A stretch of DNA of 64,000 nucleotides from Pseudomonadota bacterium. GTDB taxonomy: Bacteria; Pseudomonadota; Gammaproteobacteria; Steroidobacterales; MnTg04. Of the stretch, positions 42,466-51,922 are shown in pieces; the stretch's first letter is position 1; every line of letters starts with the position of its first letter. The stretch is from contig JACZVC010000009.1 in NCBI GenBank assembly GCA_022572885.1, positions 1-64,000 of the forward strand. Direction: 5' to 3'. The notes beneath the pieces are model-generated. The model saw nothing but the letters and a program-made list of their open reading frames with translations. It was not told the origin of the DNA and did no database searches. The position numbers and the translations under genes are program-made.

Positions 42466-44352
42466 CTAGTCTTCGGCTAGAAAACTGCGCAAGCGTTCCG
42501 AGCGCGTCGGGTGGCGTAGTTTACGCAGTGCCTTGGCTTCTATCTGACGTATGCGTTCACGCGTGACGTCAAACTGCTTGCCGACTTCTTCGAGTGTGTG
42601 ATCCGTGTTCATGTCTATACCGAAGCGCATGCGCAGGACTTTGGCTTCCCGCGGTGTCAGGCCTCCGAGGATATCGTAAGTTGCCTCACGGAGCCCTTCC
42701 GTCGTTGCCGAATCGACCGGGGAATCCACGGTCGCATCTTCGATGAAATCGCCCAGGTGAGAGTCTTCATCGTCGCCGATGGGCGTTTCCATGGAGATGG
42801 GTTCCTTGGCAATTTTCATAACCTTGCGCACTTTGTCTTCGGGCATTTCCATACGGATCGCAAGCTCTTCGGGAGTGGGTTCGCGGCCTATTTCCTGCAG
42901 CATCTGGCGGGAAATGCGATTGAGCTTGTTGATGGTTTCAATCATGTGCACCGGGATGCGGATCGTGCGAGCCTGGTCGGCGATCGAACGGGTAATCGCC
43001 TGCCGAATCCACCAGGTCGCATAGGTCGAGAACTTGTAACCACGCCGGTATTCGAATTTGTCCACCGCCTTCATCAGCCCGATGTTGCCCTCCTGGATCA
43101 GGTCAAGAAACTGCAAACCGCGGTTGGTGTATTTCTTGGCAATGGAAATCACCAGGCGCAGATTGGCCTCGACCATTTCTTTCTTCGCACGGCGGGCCTT
43201 GGCCTCACCGATGGACATCTGGCGGTTAATTTCCTTGATTTGCGAAATACCCAGGAAGGTCCTGATCTCCAGTGTGATCAGTTTTTTCTGCGCCCGCAGA
43301 ATATCTTCTTTGAGCCGGGACAGGCCGGATGAGTGTTTGCGTTTTGCGCGTATATGTTTTTCCACCCACTGTTGGTTGGTCTCGTTGCTCGGGAAACTGG
43401 CGATGAAATCCTTGCGCGGCATCCCTGCTTCCGCGACGCAATAATGCATAATCTGGCGTTCCTGTGCGCGAATGTTTGCGATGTGGCCGCGCAGGTTCCA
43501 TACCAGCGCATCAAAAAACTTCGGCGCAAGTTTCAGCTCCATCATATCCGCGGCGAGGTCTCGCCGAACCGCCATGGTACGGGAATCTTCCGGACCATAT
43601 TTCCCGATGAATTTCAGGGATCGGGCAAAAAATTTCCTGATTTTTTTCATCCGCGCCTTGACCTCATCGGGGTCCGGGCCGGTGTCAACGGGTTCTTCCT
43701 CTTCGCCCCGCAGTTTCATTTCTTCTTTTCTTTTGGCTTCCGCTTGCAGCTCAGCTGCGGTTGCGGGTTCGTTCGAGGCGTTTGGGTCGATGAATCCGGT
43801 GAGCATATCCTGCAGACGGCCGCTGCCAGCGGTAATATTGTCGTAAACACCCAGTAACATCCGGTAGGTATCCGGGAACATTGCCAGTGCACCGCGAACC
43901 TGGTTCAGGCCTTCCTCGATTCTCTTGGCGATGCGGATTTCGCCTTCGCGCGTCAGCAACTCGACGGTTCCCATCTCACGCATGTACATGCGGACGGGAT
44001 CTGTGGTTCGGCCAAATTCGCTGTCCACCGTGGCGAGAGCGGCCGCCGCTTCAGCGGCATCGTCTTCGTCGGCCGAAACCGCGCTATCCGACATCAGCAA
44101 AGTTTCGGCATCCGGCACCTTCTCGTACACGGTGATACCCATATCGTTGATCATGTTGACAATATCTTCGATATGCTCGGGATCGACGATGTCATTCGGC
44201 AAATGATCGTTGACTTCGCCGTAGGTCAGGTAGCCTTGTTCCTTGCCGCGGGCAATCAGTGCCTTCAACTTTGACTGGCGGTCATCGATGCGTGGTGTAA
44301 CCGCTTCCTGGGTTGCGCTTTTGTTGGTCAAGTCTTTGTTCCTCGTCTTCAT
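42466..44352 (-). CDS. rpoD: RNA polymerase sigma factor RpoD (sigma-70)
   Basis: ATG 44352 with GGAGAG ahead gives 628 residues; ATG 44385 is 11 codons earlier. Regions are clear: sigma 1.1 (start, '[14 protein letters not shown]'), 1.2 ('[22 protein letters not shown]'), the non-conserved region, region 2 ('[65 protein letters not shown]'), region 3 and region 4 ('[27 protein letters not shown]'). It directs housekeeping transcription. Genes rpsU, yqeY, dnaG and rpoD form one unit. Confidence 0.99.
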   Translation of the reverse strand: MKTRNKDLTNKSATQEAVTPRIDDRQSKLKALIARGKEQGYLTYGEVNDHLPNDIVDPEHIEDIVNMINDMGITVYEKVPDAETLLMSDSAVSADEDDAAEAAAALATVDSEFGRTTDPVRMYMREMGTVELLTREGEIRIAKRIEEGLNQVRGALAMFPDTYRMLLGVYDNITAGSGRLQDMLTGFIDPNASNEPATAAELQAEAKRKEEMKLRGEEEEPVDTGPDPDEVKARMKKIRKFFARSLKFIGKYGPEDSRTMAVRRDLAADMMELKLAPKFFDALVWNLRGHIANIRAQERQIMHYCVAEAGMPRKDFIASFPSNETNQQWVEKHIRAKRKHSSGLSRLKEDILRAQKKLITLEIRTFLGISQIKEINRQMSIGEAKARRAKKEMVEANLRLVISIAKKYTNRGLQFLDLIQEGNIGLMKAVDKFEYRRGYKFSTYATWWIRQAITRSIADQARTIRIPVHMIETINKLNRISRQMLQEIGREPTPEELAIRMEMPEDKVRKVMKIAKEPISMETPIGDDEDSHLGDFIEDATVDSPVDSATTEGLREATYDILGGLTPREAKVLRMRFGIDMNTDHTLEEVGKQFDVTRERIRQIEAKALRKLRHPTRSERLRSFLAED

Positions 44353-44475
44353 TCCGAACTCTCCGGTGGTGGCCGGGTTTCGCACGCAAAGCTAATCGAA
44401 CAGTATAGCACAAGCGTCAAAATTTCCGGCTCGCAAACCCTGGTTCCGGCCACCGAACAGGGCCCCTTTGACCGC

Positions 44476-46224
44476 TCATCTGTCGACCACGACTTCCACG
44501 GATTGCCGCTTGGCGAGTAAATCCTTTAACTCCTTTTTTTCATCTGCGTTGAGTTCCTTGTGGCGCGCATTGTCCAGCAACGTGTCCAGCCTCATGCCAG
44601 CGGATTGCCGGCTCAATATGCTCAGTGCGTCGCGAAATTCGGCGATCGCTTGCTCCTCATCCACCAGTGATTCCGATGCGGCAAGCTTCATCAGGGCCGC
44701 AGACTGATCATCATCCCGGTGTCTTTCCAGCAACATCGCGGTCGTGATATTGGGACTATTCAAGGCGTCCTCAAGTAACAGACCCAGGATCCGGCATCCT
44801 TCGCCCTCCATCTCCAGCAACCAGCCGGTATCGCCGGCATGAGCTGCCACCGTCGGATAACGAAGCAGGGTTGTCACGGCCTGGCGGACCAGGTCACCGC
44901 GGCCGCTGCTGCGGCTACTCCGGGGAGCTCTTTTCGGTCTGCGCCCATCTTCCGCCAACTGCCTGGCCAGCCTATTGCCAGCGCCTGCAAGCTCCGCGAT
45001 CTCGCCGGCGAGCAATTCCCTGAATGCACCGGGCGGTATTTGCCGCAGCAACGGCCTGGCAAGCTCAGCGAAACGAGCCTTGCCATCCAGTTTGCTCATA
45101 TCCACCTGCTCACTGAGGTGCCGCATCAGGTATTCCGACAGCGTTTCTGACTGGGCCATATAGCTTGCAAATGTGTCGGCGCCGTTTTCGCGAACCACTG
45201 AGTCGGGGTCCTGCCCGTCGGGCAGAAAAAGGAACCTGATCTGGTGGCCCCCGCCGGTCTGAGGCAGCGCATTTTCCAGCGCCCGCCAGGCCGCAGCCCG
45301 ACCGGCCTTGTCGCCATCGAAACAGAAAACGATTTCCTCTGAAGCCTGAAACAGGCGCCTCAAATGTGCGGCGGTCGTTGCGGTGCCCAGTGTCGCCACC
45401 GCATTCGTAATCCCGTGCTGAGCCAGGCCGACGACATCCATATAGCCTTCGACCACAATCAGTCTGGCCAATTCCCGGTTTTGCTGGCGTGCTTCGTACA
45501 GACCATACAACTCACGTCCCTTGTGGAAAAGGCTGGTTTCTGGCGAATTCAGGTACTTGGGCTCACCTTTGTCCAGCACCCGGCCGCCAAATCCTATGCA
45601 ACGACCGCGGCTGTCACGTATGGGAAACATGATCCTGTCGCGGAAACGGTCGTAGACCTTGTTGTGATCTTTTTCGATCACCAGGCCGGCCAGCACCATC
45701 CGCTTCCGTGCCTGGCTGTCGGCCCCCAGTTCCCTGAGCAATTCGTCCCAGGCGTCTGCGGCGTACCCGATCCCGAAGCGGGCCGCCGTTTCGCCGCTGA
45801 GGCCTCTTTTTTTCAGATAAGCGATCGCGCGATCGTCTTTCTTCAAACGCTCGCAAAAAAATTTCTCCGCGTCGGCGAGCAGCGGGTACAGGTTTTGGTC
45901 CTGGCGTGGCGCCGCCGACCCGCCTTCATGCGGTACTTCCATACCCATGGTGGCGGCCAGCGTTTCCACCGCCTCGACAAATTCCAGCCGATCGTATTCC
46001 ATGAGGAAGCCCAGTGCGGTGCCATGCGCGTTGCAGCCAAAGCAGTGGTAAAACTGCTTGGCCTGGCTCACGGTAAAAGACGGTGTTTTCTCATCGTGAA
46101 AGGGACAGCAAGCCTTGTATTCACGACCGGCCTTTTTTAGCTGGATACGGGTACCGATCAGATCGACTATATCGGTCCGGCTGATCAGTTCATCGATGAA
46201 TGCTTTTGGAATGCGGCCTGCCAT
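44476..46224 (-). CDS. dnaG: DNA primase
   Basis: 582 residues with the order of DnaG: CHC2 zinc finger (CPFHDEKTPSF...YHCFGCNAHG), TOPRIM core ('LIVVEGYMDVVGLAQHG', 'FCFDGDKAGRAA'), and a helical C-terminal domain for DnaB binding. It makes RNA primers at the replication fork. It is 99 bp downstream of yqeY, and 124 bp upstream of the rpoD start, in the classical macromolecular synthesis operon. Confidence 0.99.
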   Translation of the reverse strand: MAGRIPKAFIDELISRTDIVDLIGTRIQLKKAGREYKACCPFHDEKTPSFTVSQAKQFYHCFGCNAHGTALGFLMEYDRLEFVEAVETLAATMGMEVPHEGGSAAPRQDQNLYPLLADAEKFFCERLKKDDRAIAYLKKRGLSGETAARFGIGYAADAWDELLRELGADSQARKRMVLAGLVIEKDHNKVYDRFRDRIMFPIRDSRGRCIGFGGRVLDKGEPKYLNSPETSLFHKGRELYGLYEARQQNRELARLIVVEGYMDVVGLAQHGITNAVATLGTATTAAHLRRLFQASEEIVFCFDGDKAGRAAAWRALENALPQTGGGHQIRFLFLPDGQDPDSVVRENGADTFASYMAQSETLSEYLMRHLSEQVDMSKLDGKARFAELARPLLRQIPPGAFRELLAGEIAELAGAGNRLARQLAEDGRRPKRAPRSSRSSGRGDLVRQAVTTLLRYPTVAAHAGDTGWLLEMEGEGCRILGLLLEDALNSPNITTAMLLERHRDDDQSAALMKLAASESLVDEEQAIAEFRDALSILSRQSAGMRLDTLLDNARHKELNADEKKELKDLLAKRQSVEVVVDR

Positions 46225-46322
46225 CTGAATCCCGAATGGAAAAAACTGCGGTCGCCGTGGTGTCCCGCTCCGGCAACTCCATACTGAATATAGTCAACGA
46301 CGGCTGAACTCGCTGTTGCGCT

Positions 46323-46766
46323 TCAGCCGAGACGCGCGCGGACTTGCTGGCTGACTTTCGCCATGTCTGCGCGACCCTGGGCCCGGGCTTTGATTCGCCC
46401 CATTACCTGACCCATGTCCTTGATGCCGCTGGCTCCGGTTTCCCGAATGACCTGATCGATCAAGGTGGCGAGTTCCGCTGCGCCGAGCGGCTCCGGAAGA
46501 TAGGCTTTGAGGATCAGGATTTCCGATTCTTCCTTGGCCGCCAGTTCTTCGCGTTCCGCTTTGCGGTACAGATCGGCCGCCTCGCGGCGCTGTTTGACCA
46601 GTTTCTCGGCGACGCCGATAATCTGCACATCGTTCAGTTCGATGCGCTCGTCCACTTCTTTCTGCTGGATCGCCGCCAGCAACATGCGGATCGTCATCAG
46701 GCGTTCTTTTTCGCCACCCTTGAGGGCGGTCTTCATATCGTGCTCGATATCCGACCGTAATGGCAT
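46323..46766 (-). CDS. yqeY: GatB/YqeY-domain protein
   Basis: 147 residues: 'LRSDIEHDMKTALKGGEKERLMTIRMLLAAIQQKEVD', 'LVKQRREAADLYRKAEREELAAKEESEILILKAYLP', and an ending 'IKARAQGRADMAKVSQQVRARL' of the YqeY type. It resembles the C-terminal part of GatB, which binds tRNA in amidotransferases; the stand-alone role is unknown. It sits between rpsU and dnaG, the usual place in gammaproteobacteria. Confidence 0.95.
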   Translation of the reverse strand: MPLRSDIEHDMKTALKGGEKERLMTIRMLLAAIQQKEVDERIELNDVQIIGVAEKLVKQRREAADLYRKAEREELAAKEESEILILKAYLPEPLGAAELATLIDQVIRETGASGIKDMGQVMGRIKARAQGRADMAKVSQQVRARLG

Positions 46767-46771
46767 GGAGG

Positions 46772-46987
46772 TCAGTAAAGACGTGTGCGGCGGGAGTTAT
46801 CTCTGGACAGTCGCTTCATGTGGCGCTTGATTGCCGCGGCTTTCTTGCGCTTGCGTTCCTGGGTCGGCTTCTCATAATACTCGCGCCTGCGGAGCTCGGT
46901 GAGAATGCCGGCTTTCTCGCAGGCACGCTTGAAACGCCGCAACGCGGCGTCAAAATACTCGTTCTCTTTAACTCGAACGCTGGGCAT
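46772..46987 (-). CDS. rpsU: 30S ribosomal protein S21
   Basis: 71 residues, [27 protein letters not shown], then a basic helix '[25 protein letters not shown]' ending 'RLY', as in standard S21. The start is ATG 46987; three upstream codons also stay open. First gene of the macromolecular synthesis operon, with a promoter at 47063-47091 and a terminator-like hairpin at 47032. Confidence 0.99.
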   Translation of the reverse strand: MPSVRVKENEYFDAALRRFKRACEKAGILTELRRREYYEKPTQERKRKKAAAIKRHMKRLSRDNSRRTRLY

Positions 46988-47026
46988 CAAAAACACAACC
47001 TTTACACTAGTCCGGATTGCCGGGTC

Positions 47027-47050
47027 AAAAAATCCGGGCCCGGCCCGGAT
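47027..47050 (-). terminator. Terminator-like hairpin in the rpsU leader
   Basis: On the minus strand ATCCGGGCC-G-GGCCCGGAT (47050-47032), a 9-bp stem around one base (realistically a 7-8-bp stem with a 3-5-nt loop) is followed by six T. It lies between the rpsU promoter and the rpsU start. It may act as an attenuator. Confidence 0.65.
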
Positions 47051-47062
47051 GGAAGACGCGGA

Positions 47063-47091
47063 ATTCTAAACGCGAAAGTGTAGAATTGCAA
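47063..47091 (-). promoter_or_regulatory. Sigma-70 promoter of rpsU operon
   Basis: On the minus strand TTGCAA (47091-47086) and TAGAAT (47068-47063) are 17 bp apart, close to the sigma-70 consensus. Transcription would start near 47056, just ahead of the terminator-like hairpin. Confidence 0.75.
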
Positions 47092-47131
47092 AGTTTCAAT
47101 CACCCGAAAAGGCTTTTTTAAGGAAACCTCA

Positions 47132-48127
47132 ATGCGTGTACTGGGTATAGAAACCTCCTGCGACGAAACCGGGGTAGCGGTTTATGATGGCGACCGGGGT
47201 CTGGTGGCCAATGCCCTCTATTCGCAGGTCGGTCTGCACGCCCGGTATGGCGGCGTGGTGCCGGAGCTGGCATCCCGTGATCATGTGAGAAAATTGACCC
47301 CGATGCTGCGCGAGGTGATCGCGCAGGCGGGTGGCCGGATAGATGGCATTGCCTATACCGCAGGGCCAGGGCTGGTTGGCGCGCTGATGGTCGGCGCCGC
47401 GGTCGCCAAGAGCCTGGCTTACGGATGGGAGGTGCCGGCGCTGGGACTGCATCATATGGAAGGTCACCTGCTCGCGGCTATGCTGGAGTCAGAACCCCCG
47501 CAATTTCCCTTTGTCTCGTTGTTGGTGTCCGGCGGGCATACGCTTTTGGTCGATGTCCAGGGCCTGGGCGTTTATAGCGTGCTTGGGGAAACGCTCGACG
47601 ATGCGGCGGGCGAGGCGTTTGACAAGACCGCCAAGCTGCTCGGACTTCCTTATCCCGGAGGGCCCGCACTGGCGAAACTGGCTGGCGAAGGGCGGTCTGG
47701 CCGCTTCGATTTGCCCAGGCCGATGATGCATCGTCCGGGGCTGGATTTCAGTTTTTCCGGCCTGAAGACCGCGGCTATGCTGGCTTGGGAAAAGTCCGAT
47801 CAGAGCGCTGCATCGCGAGCCGATCTGGCCCGTGCGTTTGAAGACGCTGTTATCGATACCCTGGTCGGCAAATCCCTGCGCGCGTTGCAGCAGACGGGCC
47901 GCAAGACCCTGGTGGTTGCCGGCGGCGTAGGCGCCAACAGGAAGCTGCGCAAGACGCTGACTGATGCGATTGGCGAGCGGGTACATTTCCCGAGACCCGA
48001 ACTTTGTACGGACAACGGGTCGATGATCGCCTATGCGGGGTTCCTGAGGATGAAGGCCGGGGAGTCGGATTCGGGTGGGATATGCGTGCGGACACGCTGG
48101 CCGCTTGACCAGCTCTCGCCACCATGA
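47132..48127 (+). CDS. tsaD: tRNA N6-adenosine threonylcarbamoyltransferase
   Basis: 331 residues with the ASKHA fold: '[22 protein letters not shown]', metal-binding His pair in 'HHMEGHLLA', '[12 protein letters not shown]', '[19 protein letters not shown]' and '[15 protein letters not shown]', the signatures of TsaD/Gcp. It transfers the threonylcarbamoyl group to A37 of ANN-decoding tRNAs, with TsaB, TsaE and TsaC. Divergent from rpsU, as usual in this group, with folB overlapping its end. Confidence 0.98.
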   Translation: MRVLGIETSCDETGVAVYDGDRGLVANALYSQVGLHARYGGVVPELASRDHVRKLTPMLREVIAQAGGRIDGIAYTAGPGLVGALMVGAAVAKSLAYGWEVPALGLHHMEGHLLAAMLESEPPQFPFVSLLVSGGHTLLVDVQGLGVYSVLGETLDDAAGEAFDKTAKLLGLPYPGGPALAKLAGEGRSGRFDLPRPMMHRPGLDFSFSGLKTAAMLAWEKSDQSAASRADLARAFEDAVIDTLVGKSLRALQQTGRKTLVVAGGVGANRKLRKTLTDAIGERVHFPRPELCTDNGSMIAYAGFLRMKAGESDSGGICVRTRWPLDQLSPP

Positions 48128-48150
48128 AGAATCAGCACGGAGATGCCACA

Positions 48151-48513
48151 GTGGACAAGGTTTTTCTGCATGACCTGAGGGTCCAGACCACGATCGGGAT
48201 ATTCGACTGGGAGCGTCGCATCAGGCAAACCATCGGTATCGATCTGGAAATGGCCTGCGATGTACGCCAGGCGGCGGCAACCGACGAAATAGGCGATGCG
48301 CTGGACTACAAGAAGGTTGCCAAGCGCATAATCGCTTTTGTCGAAGCCGCGGAGTTTCAACTGGTGGAAACGCTGGCCGAGGCAATCGCGAAGATCGTAA
48401 CCGATGAGTTTTCCGTGCCCTGGGTCCGCGTCGCTGTCAACAAGCAAGGGGCGGTCCGGGGTGCCGTCGGCGTCGGTATTATTATCGAGCGTGGAGAAAA
48501 TGCCAGTCGCTGA
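48151..48513 (+). CDS. folB: Dihydroneopterin aldolase
   Basis: The start at GTG 48151 fits GGAG 8 nt ahead and aligns with known FolB N-termini; the ATG at 48124 overlaps the tsaD stop (ATGA) and would add nine residues. 120 residues: 'VFLHDLRVQTTIGIFDWERRIRQTIGIDLEM', 'DALDYKKVAKRII', and 'QLVETLAEAIAKIV' of FolB. It cleaves dihydroneopterin to 6-hydroxymethyl-dihydropterin in folate synthesis. Overlaps folK by 14 bp. Confidence 0.95.
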   Translation: MDKVFLHDLRVQTTIGIFDWERRIRQTIGIDLEMACDVRQAAATDEIGDALDYKKVAKRIIAFVEAAEFQLVETLAEAIAKIVTDEFSVPWVRVAVNKQGAVRGAVGVGIIIERGENASR

Positions 48514-48994
48514 GGCCTTTATCGGCATCGGTAGCAATATCGAACCACGGCGGTTTCTGAGCGCCGGCATCCGTTTGCTGCGCGAGCGATTCGGCCCTCT
48601 GGAATTGTCACCGGTCTATCGAAACTCGGCGGTGGGATTCGATGGCGACGATTTTTTTAACCTGGTGGCTGGCTTTTCCAGCGCCCGGGAACCGCTGGAC
48701 CTGGCGGCCGACCTGCGCATGATCGAAGATCGCTGCCAGCGGGACCGCAACCTTCCCCGCTATGCCCCGAGGACGCTGGATCTCGATTTACTGCTCTATG
48801 GGGATGCCATGTTTAGCGTAGCGGGTCTGAAGATTCCGCGGCCGGAAATTCTGCAACGATCTTATATCCTCAAGCCTATGGCTGATCTGCGGCCGGACAT
48901 GCTGCACCCGGCCGGCAATCTGAGCTTTGCCGAATTGTGGCAACGCTTCGATGCCGCCAGTCATCCACTGCACGAGGTTGCCATGGTGCTGTGA
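48500..48994 (+). CDS. folK: 2-amino-4-hydroxy-6-hydroxymethyldihydropteridine pyrophosphokinase
   Basis: ATG 48500 behind GGAGA gives 164 residues and overlaps folB by 14 bp. HPPK signatures: 'FIGIGSNIEPR', 'SPVYRNSAVGFDGDDFFNLV', 'IEDRCQRDRNLPRYAPRTLDLDLLLYG' with the catalytic Asp pair. It pyrophosphorylates the FolB product. The adjacent genes folB and a pteridine reductase make a small folate cluster. Confidence 0.97.
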   Translation: MPVAEAFIGIGSNIEPRRFLSAGIRLLRERFGPLELSPVYRNSAVGFDGDDFFNLVAGFSSAREPLDLAADLRMIEDRCQRDRNLPRYAPRTLDLDLLLYGDAMFSVAGLKIPRPEILQRSYILKPMADLRPDMLHPAGNLSFAELWQRFDAASHPLHEVAMVL

Positions 48995-49003
48995 GGCATG
49001 CCG

Positions 49004-49762
49004 TTAAGAAGTCAGGCTACGGCCGCCATCCACGGCAATGACCTGACCCGTGATGTAGCCGGCTCGGGTCGCCAGGAAAACTGCGAGACTGGCAATATCG
49101 CCGGCATCGCCGGTTCTGCCCAGCGGTGTCTGCGCCAGAACCGCATCCTTTTGTTCAGCGGTAAGGCCTTGTTCGGGCCACAGAATAGCGCCAGGTGCGA
49201 TGCCGTTGACTCTGACTTCCGGGGCCAGTTCCAGTGCCAGCGAGCGGGTCAGCATCGACAGGCCGGCCTTGGCGACACAGTAAACTGAATACCCCGCCAG
49301 CGGTTTGCCGGCATGAATATCCAGAATGTTGAGGATCAGGCCGCCGGATTTTTTCAGTAAGGGAAGAACCGCCTGGCTGAGGAAAAGCGGAGCGCGGAGA
49401 TTGCTGCTGATCAGGCGATCCCAGTCGTCCTGGCTGACCGAGCCGAATGGGGTGGCAAAAAAATCGGCTGCGTTGTTGACCAGGACATCCAGCCGTCCGC
49501 CATGTTCCCTGACTTTTTTCGCCAGGCCCGCCGCTGCCAGCGGATCCTGCAGATCGGCGTGAATTGCAACGGCGGAGTCCGCGCGGACGGCATTCAGTTC
49601 CTTGGTCAGTTGCTGCGCCGGTACCTCGGAATTGCGGTAATGGACAAATACGCGGGCGCCCGCGCGATGGCATTCACGAACTATAGCTGCGCCGATTCGC
49701 CTGGCGCCGCCGGTAACCAGTACCGTTTTTTTCTCCAGCCCCGCCGGGGTTTTCTTATTCAT
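49004..49762 (-). CDS. Pteridine reductase (SDR family)
   Basis: 252 residues. The dinucleotide-binding motif is TGGARRIG (Arg in place of Gly at the usual third position, as in pteridine reductases of the PTR1/FolM type), with NNAADFF, 'LDIHAGKPLAGYSVYCVAKAGL' (Tyr..Lys) and 'VIAVDGGRSL'. It probably reduces dihydrobiopterin or dihydrofolate, or dihydromonapterin. It ends 9 bp from the convergent folK gene, and this context supports the assignment. Symbol left open because FolM and other types cannot be told apart. Confidence 0.87.
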   Translation of the reverse strand: MNKKTPAGLEKKTVLVTGGARRIGAAIVRECHRAGARVFVHYRNSEVPAQQLTKELNAVRADSAVAIHADLQDPLAAAGLAKKVREHGGRLDVLVNNAADFFATPFGSVSQDDWDRLISSNLRAPLFLSQAVLPLLKKSGGLILNILDIHAGKPLAGYSVYCVAKAGLSMLTRSLALELAPEVRVNGIAPGAILWPEQGLTAEQKDAVLAQTPLGRTGDAGDIASLAVFLATRAGYITGQVIAVDGGRSLTS

Positions 49763-49893
49763 TCATTTTGGCTTGGTCAAAGGTGCAAAGTTATCACTGC
49801 GGAACGATTGCCTGGATGATTACAATACAACTTCCGGTCGTTTGCAGGCTACGCCAGCAAGGCTGGCCCGTCCGACCGCTACAGGATCGTTTT

Positions 49894-51078
49894 ATGAGTG
49901 CTGCAAGACTACCGGTTCCAGCGGCGGACGCACAGGCCGTAAGCCAGGCTCTGTGCGCTGCGCTGCGCAAGGAAATCAGGGCTGTCGGCGAGCTGAGCTT
50001 TGCCCGCTATATGGAGCTCGCGTTGTATGAACCCGGGCTGGGGTATTACAGCGCGGGCAGCAGAAAATTCGGCGAGGGTGGGGATTTTGTCACCGCGCCA
50101 GAGATTTCTCCGCTGTTTTCACGCTGCCTGGCCCGGCAGTGCGCCCAGGTGCTTGCCGCGATCGGCGGCAGCGAGCAGCGAACCATACTCGAACTGGGCG
50201 CTGGCAGCGGCACGATGGCTGCCGATATCCTGGCCGAATTGTCAGCCCTGGATTCCCTGCCGGACCGGTACCTTATTCTGGAAGTCAGCGCCGACCTGCG
50301 CGATCGTCAACAGGCCAGGCTGGCAGCCGATATGCCCGGGTATTTTCCAAACATCGAGTGGCTGGCGGATTTTCCCGCTACCCCAGTGCATGGCTGCATC
50401 ATCGCCAATGAAGTGCTCGATGCCCTGCCGGTCGAGCGTTTTGTTATTGCGGACGGGCGGTTGCAACAAGTCATGGTTGGGCTTGAAGATGAGCTTTTTT
50501 GCTTGCGCACCCGGGAAATGCCGGCGAATCTGGCCAGCCAGTTGCGCGGTCGTCTGGGTCTGCCGCTCGCGAATTATTCACCCGGTTATACGTCCGAGTT
50601 CTGCCCGGCGCTGGGCCCGTGGGTCGCATCGATCGCGGCATGCCTGGCCGAGGGGATGCTGTTGTTTACCGATTACGGCCTCAACCGCGCCGACTACTAT
50701 CACCCGGATCGTGCTGGCGGAACGCTGATGTGCCACTACCGCCATCGTGCGCATGCCGAGGTTTTTTTCTGGCCGGGGTTGCAGGATATCACCGCCTGGG
50801 TCGAGTTTTCCGCAGTGGCCGAAGCCGCTGGCGACAGCGGGCTGGAACTGGCCGGGTTTACGACCCAGGCGCATTGGTTGTTGTCGTTGGGTCTGGACCA
50901 ACTGGTGGAGCAGTCGTTTGCCGGCGACTGGAAAGATAGGCTGGAATTGGCGCAGCAGGTAAAAACCCTTACCCTGCCCGGGGAAATGGGCGAAGTTTTC
51001 AAGGCGATCGCGTTTACCCGCGGGCTGGATATCGCCCTGCTCGGTTTCGCGATGCGCGATTTAAGCGACCGCCTGTGA
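49894..51078 (+). CDS. SAM-dependent methyltransferase, NDUFAF7/MidA-like
   Basis: ATG 49894 (AGGATCG ahead) gives 394 residues; the frame is open to 49768. 'FARYMELALYEPGLGYYSAGSRKFGEGGDFVTAPEISPLF' and the SAM motif 'ILELGAGSGTMAADIL' plus 'HGCIIANEVLDALPVERF' are typical of COG1565, related to mitochondrial NDUFAF7, which methylates an Arg of complex I subunit NDUFS2. The bacterial role is not settled. Divergent from the pteridine reductase gene. Confidence 0.92.
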   Translation: MSAARLPVPAADAQAVSQALCAALRKEIRAVGELSFARYMELALYEPGLGYYSAGSRKFGEGGDFVTAPEISPLFSRCLARQCAQVLAAIGGSEQRTILELGAGSGTMAADILAELSALDSLPDRYLILEVSADLRDRQQARLAADMPGYFPNIEWLADFPATPVHGCIIANEVLDALPVERFVIADGRLQQVMVGLEDELFCLRTREMPANLASQLRGRLGLPLANYSPGYTSEFCPALGPWVASIAACLAEGMLLFTDYGLNRADYYHPDRAGGTLMCHYRHRAHAEVFFWPGLQDITAWVEFSAVAEAAGDSGLELAGFTTQAHWLLSLGLDQLVEQSFAGDWKDRLELAQQVKTLTLPGEMGEVFKAIAFTRGLDIALLGFAMRDLSDRL

Positions 51079-51106
51079 ACAAGGCCGGCAAGAGGTAATT
51101 CAAGGA

Positions 51107-51922
51107 ATGGATTTACTGCACAGCTTTTGGCTGGCCCTGGTCCAGGGGCTGAGCGAATTCCTGCCCATATCGAGTTCCGCCCACCTGATCCTGATGCCCC
51201 GGTTGCTGGGCTGGCCAGACCAGGGCCTTGCTTTCGACGTTGCCCTTCACCTGGGCACTCTGTGCGCGGTGATCTGGTATTTCCATGACGAACTGGGGCG
51301 TATGGCGCGCGCCTGGCTGGCGACGTTTGCCGGCGGGGAATTATCGGCCGATGGCCGCCTGGCGTGGGGTGTTTTGCTCGGCACCATACCGGTCGGGATC
51401 GTGGGTTTTGCGGTCGCCGCTTATGCCGACCAGCTTCGCGACCCGATGATTATTGCGGCAGCAACCGCCGGTTTCGGTTTGCTGTTGTTGCTGGCCGATG
51501 TCGCAAGCAAGCCTCGCCGGGATGAATACGGCATCGGTTTTCGGGCAATCATGTTGATTGGACTGGCCCAGGCGTTAGCCCTGATTCCAGGTGCGTCCAG
51601 GTCGGGGTTAACGATTACCGCCGGGCTGGCGCTTGGCATGACCCGCGAGGCAGCCGCCCGTTTTTCGTTCCTGCTGTCGATTCCGGTTATTGCCTTGGCG
51701 GCCGCACTCGAACTGTGGGTGCTGATGAAGCAGCCCGCGGCGGTCGACTGGTCCGTGTTTGCAATTGGGGCCGTGGTCGCTTTTGTCAGTGCTTACCTGA
51801 CGATCGGCTGGTTCCTGTCGCTGCTCGAACGCATCGGGATGTTGCCTTTTGTCATTTACCGGTTGCTAATGGCCGCCGTTATTGTTGGCGTTTCCTGGCC
51901 CGCCGCCGGCCTGTTTTTTTAA
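51107..51922 (+). CDS. uppP: Undecaprenyl-diphosphate phosphatase
   Basis: 271 residues of a polytopic membrane protein with the BacA/UppP signatures: 'ALVQGLSEFLPISSSAHLILMPRLLGW' and 'GASRSGLTITAGLALGMTREAAARFSFLLSIPVI'. It regenerates undecaprenyl phosphate for cell-wall synthesis at the outer face of the inner membrane. Twenty-eight bp downstream of the methyltransferase gene. Its last 57 bp overlap the 3' end of cca on the other strand. Confidence 0.97.
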   Translation: MDLLHSFWLALVQGLSEFLPISSSAHLILMPRLLGWPDQGLAFDVALHLGTLCAVIWYFHDELGRMARAWLATFAGGELSADGRLAWGVLLGTIPVGIVGFAVAAYADQLRDPMIIAAATAGFGLLLLLADVASKPRRDEYGIGFRAIMLIGLAQALALIPGASRSGLTITAGLALGMTREAAARFSFLLSIPVIALAAALELWVLMKQPAAVDWSVFAIGAVVAFVSAYLTIGWFLSLLERIGMLPFVIYRLLMAAVIVGVSWPAAGLFF

